Assembly: GCF_017916515.1 (NCBI RefSeq)
Contig: NZ_JAFMTA010000001.1
Location: 1,289,033-1,353,032 of the forward strand
Direction of reading: 5' to 3'
Length of the DNA stretch: 64,000 nucleotides
DNA from: Naasia sp. SYSU D00948
Lineage (GTDB): Bacteria; Actinomycetota; Actinomycetes; Actinomycetales; Microbacteriaceae
Shown: piece after piece, positions 26,013-33,384 of the stretch
Numbering within the stretch: the stretch's first letter is position 1
Layout: every line of letters starts with the position of its first letter
Notes under the pieces: model-generated
What the model was told of the DNA's origin: nothing
Databases searched by the model: none
Seen by the model: only the letters and a program-made list of their open reading frames with translations
Made by a program: the position numbers and the translations under genes

Positions 26013-26727
26013 CCTCGACCTGTCGGCGGAGTTCCTCGCCGGCGCCCACGTCGACCCTGCAGTGTTCGCGCTGCGGCCCGACTACCGTGCGATGCTCATA
26101 GCCGTCGACGGGATCCGGCCGGGGCCGAGCGACTCGGGGAGCGATGCCCTGCTCACGGCGGCCGAGGCCGCGGCTCGCGATGCGCTCCGGGAGGTGCCGG
26201 TGGAGGAGCTCCCGCACGTCGCGGCGTGGCGGGAGGCGTATCGGGCGTTCGGCGCGAAGCCGCAGCGCACGCGGAACAGCCTCGAGGCGCTCCTGCGCCG
26301 CGCGGCCACCGGGCTGCCGCGCGTTAACCGGCTGACGGACATCTACAACGCGGTGTCGGTGGTGCACCGGGTGCCGCTCGGCGGGGAGGACCTCGCACGC
26401 TACGCCGGGTTCCCGCGGCTGATCCGCGCCGCCGGGCAGGAGCCGTTCGCGGTGGGCGACGGGATGGACGTGGTCGAGCATCCGGATCCTGGCGAGGTCG
26501 TGTGGTGCGACGACGCCGGCGTCACCTGTCGACGGTGGAACTGGCGCCAGTCGCGCCGCACGCAACTCCGCGACGAGACGACCGCGGCCCTGTTCATCCT
26601 GGACGCGCTCGAACCCCTCACCGACCACGCGCTCGACGCGGCTGCCGAGGACCTGACCGCGCACGTGATGCGCCTCGGCCCGGACGTCACGGTCGAGCGC
26701 CGCCTCCTTCGAGGGGAGGAGCGATGA
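26005..26727 (+). CDS. B3/B4 tRNA-binding-domain protein (phenylalanyl-tRNA synthetase beta-like)
   Basis: 240 aa. It matches the stand-alone B3/B4 domain proteins by HVAAWREAYRAFGAKPQRTRNSLEALLRR, NRLTDIYNAVSV and GEVVWCDDAGVTCRRWNWRQ. In PheRS this domain edits mis-charged Tyr-tRNA; stand-alone copies may deacylate mischarged tRNA or bind free amino acids. The ATG lies inside the end of the XRE-cupin gene, with GGGAGGA upstream, and the stop overlaps the EamA gene. The trio points to one operon handling an unwanted amino acid. Confidence 0.85.
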   Translation: MPDLDLSAEFLAGAHVDPAVFALRPDYRAMLIAVDGIRPGPSDSGSDALLTAAEAAARDALREVPVEELPHVAAWREAYRAFGAKPQRTRNSLEALLRRAATGLPRVNRLTDIYNAVSVVHRVPLGGEDLARYAGFPRLIRAAGQEPFAVGDGMDVVEHPDPGEVVWCDDAGVTCRRWNWRQSRRTQLRDETTAALFILDALEPLTDHALDAAAEDLTAHVMRLGPDVTVERRLLRGEER

Positions 26728-27620
26728 CGGCCCCGGCCCGCGTCGCCGTTCCGCCCTGGGCGCTGGCGGTCGCCGCGATGCTGTCGGTGCAGCTGGGATC
26801 CGCGCTGTCCGTCGGACTCATCTCCTCGGTGGGCCCTGCCGGCACCGCCTGGCTCCGTCTCACGATGGGGGCGCTCCTCTTCCTGGTCCTCGCACGGCCA
26901 CCGCTGCGCTCCATCCGTCGGCACGACGTGCCCGTGCTGCTCGGCCTCGGCGTCACCACCGGCGTGATGACCATCTCCTTCCTCTCGGCGCTCGAGCGCA
27001 TCCCGCTCGGGACCGCGGTCGCCATCGAGTTCCTCGGTCCCCTGACCGTCGCTGCGGTTCGCAGCCACTCCGTCCGGGCGCTCGCCTGGCCGGCGCTCGC
27101 GCTCGGCGGTGTCGTGCTGCTCACGGAGCCCTGGCAGGGCGCCATCGACCTCGTCGGCATCGGGTTCGCGGCGCTCGGGGCGCTGTGCTGGGCCGTCTAC
27201 ATCCTCCTGACACAGAGAGTGGGCGACCGCTTCACCGGCATCGGCGCGCTCGCGCTGACGATCCCGGTCGCGGCCGCCACCACCGCGATCGTCGGGCTGC
27301 CGCAGGCCGCCGGACACGTGACGCCCGGCATCCTCGCAGCCGCCGCGGGACTCGCGATCCTGCTTCCCGTCCTGCCGTTCGCGCTGGAGATGCTCGCGCT
27401 GCGGCGCATGACGCCCACCGCGTTCGGAACCCTCATGGCCCTGGAGCCCGCGATCGGGGTGCTCCTCGGCCTGATCGTGCTGCGGCAGACGCCGTCGATC
27501 CTGCAGCTCGCGGGCATCCTTCTGGTCGTCCTCGCCGGGGCGGCCGCGCAGCGCGGCGGCCGTCGTGCTCCAGCGAGCGAGCGCGGCGGAGCGCTCGCCC
27601 AGGTCGACCTCACCGGCTAG
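26724..27620 (+). CDS. EamA/DMT-family exporter (RhtA-like)
   Basis: 298 aa with about ten hydrophobic helices arranged as two EamA repeats. GTAVAIEFLGPLTVA closes the first and MTPTAFGTLMALEPAIGVLLGL is the RhtA-like signature in the second. It is a probable inner-membrane exporter of threonine/homoserine-type amino acids or analogues; specificity is inferred. The ATG overlaps the preceding stop (ATGA). Its stop is one base from the stop of the convergent dodecin gene. Confidence 0.88.
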   Translation: MTAPARVAVPPWALAVAAMLSVQLGSALSVGLISSVGPAGTAWLRLTMGALLFLVLARPPLRSIRRHDVPVLLGLGVTTGVMTISFLSALERIPLGTAVAIEFLGPLTVAAVRSHSVRALAWPALALGGVVLLTEPWQGAIDLVGIGFAALGALCWAVYILLTQRVGDRFTGIGALALTIPVAAATTAIVGLPQAAGHVTPGILAAAAGLAILLPVLPFALEMLALRRMTPTAFGTLMALEPAIGVLLGLIVLRQTPSILQLAGILLVVLAGAAAQRGGRRAPASERGGALAQVDLTG

Positions 27621-27621
27621 G

Positions 27622-27837
27622 TCAAGCGGGCTCCTCGAGCCGGAAGCCCACCTTCATCGTCACCTGGAAGTGGGCGACCTCCCCGCCCTCGATCGCCCCG
27701 CGCTGCGAGATCACCTCGTACCAGTCGAGATGGCGGATCGTCTCCGACGCCCGCTGAATGGCGTTCCGGATGGCGGCATCGGTGCTCTCGGGCGACGTGC
27801 CGACGATCTCGGTGACTCGGTACGTGTGGTTGACCAT
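27622..27837 (-). CDS. Dodecin family protein
   Basis: 71 aa, the normal dodecin length. HTYRVTEIVGTSPES, AIRNAIQRASETIRHLDWYEV and the final HFQVTMKVGFRLEE match the beta-alpha-beta-beta fold that assembles into hollow dodecamers. The Trp in LDWYEV is the residue that stacks on flavin in flavin-binding dodecins. Expected role: flavin or CoA storage in the cytoplasm. AAGGGGCGG precedes the ATG. Confidence 0.93.
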   Translation of the reverse strand: MVNHTYRVTEIVGTSPESTDAAIRNAIQRASETIRHLDWYEVISQRGAIEGGEVAHFQVTMKVGFRLEEPA

Positions 27838-27931
27838 GACCGCCCCTTCGGATCGGAGGCGGCCGGTGCCGCCGGAACCGACGGTAGTGCGCCGCTGCGC
27901 CGCCGTGAAGAGGCGCTGCGGCCTCGCCGCC

Positions 27932-28042
27932 TCAGTCGGCGTGCTCGCCGAGGCGCACGGTGGTGCTCAGCCGGCGGATGGCGAAGTTCCGTCCGCAGCC
28001 CGCGCTGTTCACCATCGTGCGGGAATACCACCTGACCAGCAC
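27932..28042 (-). CDS. Possible 36-codon peptide
   Basis: GTG 28042 opens a 36-codon frame with balanced composition: LVRWYSRTMVNSAGCGRNF, then IRRLSTTVRLGEHAD and stop. It lies in a gap between dodecin and the TetR gene. No ribosome site or correctly spaced -10 is seen. I include it because the composition looks protein-like rather than like a GC-rich shadow. Alternatively it is non-coding. Confidence 0.3.
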   Translation of the reverse strand: MLVRWYSRTMVNSAGCGRNFAIRRLSTTVRLGEHAD

Positions 28043-28067
28043 CGCCGGGTAGCGGGCGGGCGCCCGC

Positions 28068-28096
28068 GGGCCCCGGGACCGACGGTTCCGGGGCCC
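28068..28096. repeat. 13-bp hairpin upstream of the TetR gene
   Basis: GGGCCCCGGGACC (28068-28080) pairs with GGTTCCGGGGCCC (28084-28096) through 13 bp with one G-T pair and a 3-nt loop. It lies 8 bp before the TetR-gene -10 box. It could be a terminator of unseen upstream transcription or a regulator site. Confidence 0.5.
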
Positions 28097-28115
28097 TCGC
28101 GCGTACGCTCGACCG

Positions 28116-28700
28116 GTGCACGTTCCCGCCGAGCCGAAGCCGGAGGCACGCCGGCTCCTCGCCCTCGTCACCGACTACATGCTCGAGCACGGGGTCGGCG
28201 CGACGACCCTGAGCGGGATGGCCCGTGCGATCGGCTCGAACAACCGGATGCTCCTCTACTACTTCGGCTCGAAGGAGGCCCTGCTCGGGCTCGCCATGGT
28301 GGAGGCCTACGGGCGCTTCCCCTCTCTGAGCGGGCTCATGGCGGGCCTGCGGGAGGGCGAGGACATTGAGGAGCGACTGCGGTGGGGGTGGCGGAAGATC
28401 GCCGACGAGGAGAACCGGCCGTTCCTGAGGCTCCTGTTCGAGCTCTACGGAGTCGCCGCGCGGATGCCGCAGCGGCACCGCGAGTTCTTCGAGCAGGTCT
28501 CGCGGGAGTGGCCGCCGGAGCTCGCGGCCGTGCTGCGGCAGCGCGGCTTCGACGCGGGGCGGGCCGAGTCCCTCGCCGTGCAGATCCTGGCCCTGTGGCG
28601 TGGTCTGCAGCTCGCGCTCCTCGCCGGCGAGCCGCCCGCGACGCTCGCGCACGCGCACGACTCCGCGGTGGCGGCGCTTCTCTCCGGCGCTCGGGACTGA
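28116..28700 (+). CDS. TetR/AcrR-family transcriptional regulator
   Basis: 194 aa. The N-terminal HTH is GVGATTLSGMARAIGSNNRMLLYYFGSKEALL (about residues 26-57); the C-terminal part is helical, as in TetR ligand domains. GTG 28116 follows TACGCT by exactly 6 nt, so a leaderless transcript is likely. It lies 134 bp upstream of, and on the same strand as, the ABC/deaminase/monooxygenase operon. Twin palindromes sit in the gap, so it is the obvious candidate regulator of that operon. The ligand is unknown. Confidence 0.87.
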   Translation: MHVPAEPKPEARRLLALVTDYMLEHGVGATTLSGMARAIGSNNRMLLYYFGSKEALLGLAMVEAYGRFPSLSGLMAGLREGEDIEERLRWGWRKIADEENRPFLRLLFELYGVAARMPQRHREFFEQVSREWPPELAAVLRQRGFDAGRAESLAVQILALWRGLQLALLAGEPPATLAHAHDSAVAALLSGARD

Positions 28701-28732
28701 CCGACCGCACGGCTCCAGGAGGCGAAACACGA

Positions 28733-28776
28733 TCCGTACGGCGGTGAAACCGTGAGGAAACAACCCGTCCGTACGG
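28733..28776 (+). promoter_or_regulatory. Twin palindromes before the ABC/deaminase operon
   Basis: TCCGTACGG occurs at 28733-28741 and again at 28768-28776, each containing the palindrome CCGTACGG, 35 bp apart. They lie between the TetR gene stop and the ATPase gene start and are likely operators for the TetR protein. Confidence 0.55.
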
Positions 28777-28834
28777 TGTGAATCGAGCGGTTCAAAGGGG
28801 ATCTGCGATCCGTCCCCTACGAGAGGCGCCGTCC

Positions 28835-29668
28835 ATGACCTCCACCGCTGTCCGCTCCCCGCAGCGTCTCCCCATCGACCGGCCTGCCCCGGTTACGGGA
28901 AGCGGCATTGCCCTCCGGGGCGTGAGCAAGGAGTACCCGCTCAAGCGGAAGACCTCGCTCCGCGCCCTCGACGGTCTCGACCTGGAGGTCGCCCCCGGCG
29001 AGTTCGTCGCCCTGCTCGGCCCCTCGGGGTGCGGCAAGTCCACCGTCCTCCGGCTCGTGGCCGGCCTCGAGGAGGCGTCCGCGGGTGCGGTCGACGTCGA
29101 GGGCCGGCCCCCTGCGCAGCTGGCGCGGGAGCACCGCCTCGGCGTCGCGTTCCAGGAGCACGCGCTGCTGCCCTGGGCGTCCATCCGCAGCAACGTGGCG
29201 CTGCCCTTCCAGGTCGCCGGTCGCCCGGTCGACGACCGGCGGGTGGACGACCTGCTGCGGCTCGTCGGGCTCGGCGGCTTCGAGAACGCCCGCCCGAAGC
29301 AGCTGTCGGGAGGGATGCGCCAGCGCGCCGCGATCGCCCGGGCGCTCGCCCTCGATCCCGATGTGCTGCTCCTCGACGAGCCCTTCGGCGCGCTCGACGC
29401 CGTCACCCGGCGCCGGATGAACGCGGAGCTCGCGCGGATCTGGTCCGAGCAGCAGATCACCACGCTGCTCGTCACCCACGACGTCGACGAGGCGGTGCTG
29501 CTCGCCGACCGCATCGTCGTCATGACGGGACGCCCCGGCCGGGTGCGATACACCTGCACCGTCGACATCCCGCGTCCCCGCGGCGCCGACGTCACGCGCA
29601 CCCCGGAGTTCCACGGCCTCGTCGACACCCTCACCGCCATGCTGGACTCCGCGGACGAGACGGCATGA
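28835..29668 (+). CDS. ABC transporter ATP-binding protein (nitrate/sulfonate/taurine type)
   Basis: 277 aa. Walker A is GPSGCGKST, the signature is LSGGMRQRAAIARAL and Walker B is VLLLDEPFGALD, followed by a switch His in LLVTHDVDEAVLLADRI. This is the SsuB/TauB/ThiZ type of ATPase. ATG 28835 is chosen over the in-frame ATG at 28778, which falls in the promoter region. The stop overlaps the first permease gene (ATGA). It energises the two permeases downstream. Confidence 0.92.
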   Translation: MTSTAVRSPQRLPIDRPAPVTGSGIALRGVSKEYPLKRKTSLRALDGLDLEVAPGEFVALLGPSGCGKSTVLRLVAGLEEASAGAVDVEGRPPAQLAREHRLGVAFQEHALLPWASIRSNVALPFQVAGRPVDDRRVDDLLRLVGLGGFENARPKQLSGGMRQRAAIARALALDPDVLLLDEPFGALDAVTRRRMNAELARIWSEQQITTLLVTHDVDEAVLLADRIVVMTGRPGRVRYTCTVDIPRPRGADVTRTPEFHGLVDTLTAMLDSADETA

Positions 29669-30414
29669 GAGGCAGCGCTCTGCGGCGCCTCTACCCGGTG
29701 CTCGGCGTCATCGCCCTCGTCGTCCTCGTCGAGGTCGTCGGACGGTTCGAGCTCGCGGGCAAGAGCTGGCCGCCGCTCACCGAGGTCCTCGCCTCGCTGG
29801 GACAGCCCGGACGACTGGATCTCGTCCTCCGGTCCCTCGGCGCCACGGCCGTGGCAGCCGCCGCCGGTCTCGTCCTCGGAACCGTCCTCGCGACCGCGGG
29901 GGCGGCGCTGGGACTGCTCGTGCCGGTCGCTCGGCCCGGGATGGACCGTCTCGCGGCGATCCTCAACGCCGTCCCCCTCATCGCGCTGGCGCCGCTGCTC
30001 ATCATGACCGTCGGGCGCGAGGGCACTCCCACCGTGATCGCCGCGCTCGGCGTCGGCTTCGTCATGTTCGTCGCCCTCAGCTCCGGACTGCTCGCCGCCT
30101 CGCGGACGCACCAGGACGTCTTCACGGTGCTGGGCGCGGCCCGCCTGACCCGGCTGCGGCGCCTCCAGTTCCCGGCCGCCCTCCCCTACTTCCTCGACGG
30201 ACTCGCCCTCGCCGGCCCGACCGCCGTGCTGGGAGCCACGATCGGCGAGTGGTTCGGGGCCCCCTCCGGCCTCGGCGTGCTGATCGTGAGCGCGATGCAG
30301 AACTTCCAGATCCCGCTGCTGTGGTCCGCCGCGCTGTCGGCGACCCTCCTCTCGCTCCTCGCGTACGTCCTGTTCTCCCGCGTCCAGGTCCTCGCCGCCC
30401 GGAGGTTCGCATGA
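29665..30414 (+). CDS. ABC transporter permease (SsuC/ThiX type), first copy
   Basis: 249 aa with about six membrane helices. The EAA-type loop is VFTVLGAARLTRLRRLQFPAALPYFLDGL. It is part of the nitrate/sulfonate/taurine/HMP importer family. It overlaps both neighbours by 4 bp. Two different permease genes in this operon suggest a heterodimeric channel, which is less common than the homodimer of SsuC. Confidence 0.87.
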   Translation: MRGSALRRLYPVLGVIALVVLVEVVGRFELAGKSWPPLTEVLASLGQPGRLDLVLRSLGATAVAAAAGLVLGTVLATAGAALGLLVPVARPGMDRLAAILNAVPLIALAPLLIMTVGREGTPTVIAALGVGFVMFVALSSGLLAASRTHQDVFTVLGAARLTRLRRLQFPAALPYFLDGLALAGPTAVLGATIGEWFGAPSGLGVLIVSAMQNFQIPLLWSAALSATLLSLLAYVLFSRVQVLAARRFA

Positions 30415-31166
30415 CCGCCGCCCGCTCCGTCCTCACCGGGCTCCTGCACTACTGGCCGCTCGCCCTGATCGTCGTGCTCTGGGACCTCTGGGTCGTGGTG
30501 AACGGCTACACCGAGACCGTCGCTCCTCGCCCGTGGGCGGTCTTCGCCGACGTAGGAGCCAATGTCGGGGAGTACGTGCCGGATCTGGCATACACGCTCG
30601 TCATGTCGCTCGCGGGCCTCGGCCTCGGCACCCTGGCGGCGCTCATCGCCGGGATCGGCGTCTGGCGCAGCGCGGCGATCTCGGGGGTCGTCACGCCCGC
30701 CGCGCTCGTCCTGCGGTCGGTGCCCGTCACCGCGATGATCCCGGTGATCGCGCGGCTGCTGGGCTACAACGACTCGACCGTGCTCGCCATCACCGCGATC
30801 ATCTGCTTCTTCCCCGTGTTCGTGTTCACGGTGTCCGGGCTGGCCTCGGCCTCGCAGAGCGGGAGGGACCTGTTCGCGGTGCTCGGCGCGAGCACCGCGA
30901 CGACGCTCCGCCGCCTCCACCTGCTGACCGCGGTCCCCAGCATCATGGTCGCGATCCGGATCACCGCTCCGACCGCGGTGCTCGCCGCGATGCTCGCGGA
31001 GTTCCTCATCGGCGCCCACGGGCTCGGCCACCTGTTCAGCACCGCGCGCAGCTACATGGAGATGGACCGGGCCTGGGGTACCGCCGTGGTCGCCACCGCC
31101 CTCTCGGTCCTCACCTTCGTCGGCGCGCGCGCCCTCGAACGCGCCGTCGTCGCCCGGGTGACCTGA
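30411..31166 (+). CDS. ABC transporter permease (SsuC/ThiX type), second copy
   Basis: 251 aa with about six membrane helices. The cytoplasmic loop is LFAVLGASTATTLRRLHLLTAVPSIMVAI, similar in layout but not identical to the first permease. The ATG overlaps the preceding stop. A gap of 86 bp separates it from the binding-protein gene. Confidence 0.87.
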   Translation: MTAARSVLTGLLHYWPLALIVVLWDLWVVVNGYTETVAPRPWAVFADVGANVGEYVPDLAYTLVMSLAGLGLGTLAALIAGIGVWRSAAISGVVTPAALVLRSVPVTAMIPVIARLLGYNDSTVLAITAIICFFPVFVFTVSGLASASQSGRDLFAVLGASTATTLRRLHLLTAVPSIMVAIRITAPTAVLAAMLAEFLIGAHGLGHLFSTARSYMEMDRAWGTAVVATALSVLTFVGARALERAVVARVT

Positions 31167-31252
31167 CCTCCCGTCCTTCCGACCCACCGCCGCGCCATCC
31201 GGAGCGGCCGGTGCCCCCTGCCCCGCACCTCCCCAACACCGAAGGAGACACC

Positions 31253-32317
31253 TTGACTCACCGATCCCGATCCGTCCGCAGGATGGCCGCAGCCGGCGCC
31301 GCGCTCGCCCTCGCCGGCGGACTCTCCGCCTGCTCCTCCGCCTCCACCTCCGCGAGCGACGCCTCGGGCGAGGAGCTGACCACCCTGCGGGTCGCCCTCG
31401 GCTGGATCACGAACGTCGAGTGGGCGGGCTTCTGGATCGCCGACGACGCCGGCTACTACGCAGAGGAGGGCCTCGAGATCGAGTGGCTCGCCGGCGGACC
31501 CAACGCGCCCACCACCATGGCGAGCGTCGCGGCCGGCGACGCCGACCTCGGCGTCGAGCCGTCGATGCAGAACTGGCTGCAGTCCATTCCGCAGGGCAAC
31601 GACTTCGTCGGCGTGGGCACGGTGTACCAGGACACGCCCTCCGCCCTGCTCTCCCTGGCCGAGGACCCGGTCGAGTCCGTCGAGGACATGAAGGGCGCGA
31701 CCATCCTGGGTCAGGAGGGCACCCAGCCGCTCATCGACGCGATGTTCCGGGTCGGCGGCGACGAGCCCGACTACGAGTTCGTCCCGGTCGGCTTCGACGT
31801 GGCGCCGCTCGTCGAGGGACAGGGCAAGGCGTACACCGCGTACGCGACCAACCAGCCGATCATGCTCGAGGAGACCTACGGCATGAGCGCCGACGACTAC
31901 GTCACGCTCACCTATGCCGAGCTCGGGCTGCCGCAGTACGGCAACGTCATCTACGGCGACAGCAGCACCATCGAGGAGCAGTCGGAGGCGATCGAGGGCT
32001 TCCTCCGGGCGAGCATCCGCGGCTGGCTGGAGAACGAGGAGGACCCGGACCTCGGCGCGCAGCTGGCGGTCGAGAAGTACGGCGCCGACCTCGGCCTCGA
32101 CCTCACCCAGCAGACCCGCGAGAACGAGCTGCAGATCCCGTTCCTGCAGAGCGAGCTCACCGAGGAGAAGGGCCTGTTCTGGATCGACCCGGAGCGCCTC
32201 GCCGGCCCCATGTACGAGGGGCTGGAAGCCGCCGGCGTGACCGACCTGCCCGAGGTGGAGGACATCCTCGACCTCAGCCTGCTCGAGAAGGTCTACGCGG
32301 ACGGGCCGCTGTCCTGA
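31253..32317 (+). CDS. ABC substrate-binding lipoprotein, NMT1/THI5-like
   Basis: 354 aa from TTG 31253, a rare start supported by GAAGGAG 6-12 bp upstream and by the immediate signal sequence. The lipobox is LAGGLSAC. The mature domain is of the NMT1/THI5/nitrate-binding type: LGWITNVEWAGFWIADDAGYYAEEGLEIEW, ASVAAGDADLGVEPS, LGQEGTQPL. Homologues bind pyrimidines (HMP, formylaminopyrimidine), sulfonates or other small organics. With the neighbouring deaminase-family enzyme, a nitrogen heterocycle is a reasonable guess. Confidence 0.87.
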   Translation: MTHRSRSVRRMAAAGAALALAGGLSACSSASTSASDASGEELTTLRVALGWITNVEWAGFWIADDAGYYAEEGLEIEWLAGGPNAPTTMASVAAGDADLGVEPSMQNWLQSIPQGNDFVGVGTVYQDTPSALLSLAEDPVESVEDMKGATILGQEGTQPLIDAMFRVGGDEPDYEFVPVGFDVAPLVEGQGKAYTAYATNQPIMLEETYGMSADDYVTLTYAELGLPQYGNVIYGDSSTIEEQSEAIEGFLRASIRGWLENEEDPDLGAQLAVEKYGADLGLDLTQQTRENELQIPFLQSELTEEKGLFWIDPERLAGPMYEGLEAAGVTDLPEVEDILDLSLLEKVYADGPLS

Positions 32318-32340
32318 TGCTCGACGGAAGGAACACCACC

Positions 32341-33384
32341 ATGACCGATACCGCGATCCAGGCCCCCACGGTCACGCGGGACCTCACCGCGCTGCCGAAG
32401 GCGCACCTGCACCTGCACCTCGAGGCCGCGATGCGTCCGGCGACCCTGATCGAGCTCTGCACCGAGATGGGCATCGAGCCGCCGGAGATCTCCGGATTCA
32501 CCGAGTTCACCGGCTTCGGGCAGGCCTACATGCGCCTGCTGACGGTGCTGTCCGTTCCGGCGAACCTGCGCCGCCTGATCGAGGAGGCCGTCGAGGACGC
32601 CGCCCGCGACGGCGTAGTGTACGTCGAGTTCGGGGTGAGCCCCGTGTTCTACGCGGAGTCCTTCGGCTCGGCGGAGGCAGCGCTCGAGGCGATGACCGAG
32701 CAGGGCGAGGAGTCCGGGCGGCGCCACGGGGTCGCCGTGGGCCTGATGGTCACGGTCGACCGGACGACCGGGTACGAGCCCTCGATCGAGGCGGCGAAGC
32801 TCGCCGCGCGGTACGCGGGCCGCGGGGTCGTCGGGCTCGGCCTCGCCAACGAGGAGCGCGGCTACCCGGCGGAGGACTTCGCGGACGCGTTCGCCATCGC
32901 CAAGGAGGCGGGCCTGCTCTCGACTCCGCACGCGGGCGAGCTCGTCGGTCCCGAGTCGGTCTGGAACGCGCTCCGGGTGCTCCAGGCGGACCGCATCCAG
33001 CACGGCGTGCGCGCCCTCGAGGATCCCGCGCTCATCCAGGAGCTGGTGGAGAGCCAGGTCTGCCTCGACGTCTGCCCGACCTCGAACGTCCTTCTCGCGG
33101 TCGTGCCCGAGATCACGGCCCACCCGCTGCCCGCCCTGCTGGCGGCCGGGGTGCGGTGCTCCATCAACGCGGACGATCCGATCCTGTTCGGTCCCGGTGT
33201 GCTCGAGGAGTACGAGGTGTGCCGCAGCGCGCTCGGCCTGACCGACGAGCAGCTGGCGGGGTGCGCCCTCGCGTCGATCGAGAGCTCGGGAGCGCCCGAC
33301 GCGGTGAAGGAGAGCGCGCGCGAGGGCATCCGCGCCTGGCTGGCCGGCGAGGAGCCGGCGGGGGACCGGGAGGGACGACGATGA
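32341..33384 (+). CDS. Adenosine deaminase-family amidohydrolase
   Basis: 347 aa from ATG 32341 (GGAAGG about 10 bp upstream). Metal and catalytic motifs of the ADA group are intact: HLHLE near residue 24, HAGE with the catalytic Glu, HGVRALED, CPTSNVLL and the metal Asp in INADDP. The residue after HLHLE is Ala rather than the usual Gly, a small departure. It hydrolytically deaminates a purine-like or aminated heterocycle. Its place between an importer and a flavin monooxygenase, with overlapping stop/start to the latter, suggests a catabolic role rather than purine salvage. The substrate is unknown. Confidence 0.87.
   Translation: MTDTAIQAPTVTRDLTALPKAHLHLHLEAAMRPATLIELCTEMGIEPPEISGFTEFTGFGQAYMRLLTVLSVPANLRRLIEEAVEDAARDGVVYVEFGVSPVFYAESFGSAEAALEAMTEQGEESGRRHGVAVGLMVTVDRTTGYEPSIEAAKLAARYAGRGVVGLGLANEERGYPAEDFADAFAIAKEAGLLSTPHAGELVGPESVWNALRVLQADRIQHGVRALEDPALIQELVESQVCLDVCPTSNVLLAVVPEITAHPLPALLAAGVRCSINADDPILFGPGVLEEYEVCRSALGLTDEQLAGCALASIESSGAPDAVKESAREGIRAWLAGEEPAGDREGRR

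Noticed and set aside
28701..28834. TPP riboswitch before the THI5-like transporter operon
   Set aside because: No conserved TPP-aptamer words (CUGAGA, ACCUG) are present; the region holds two palindromes instead.
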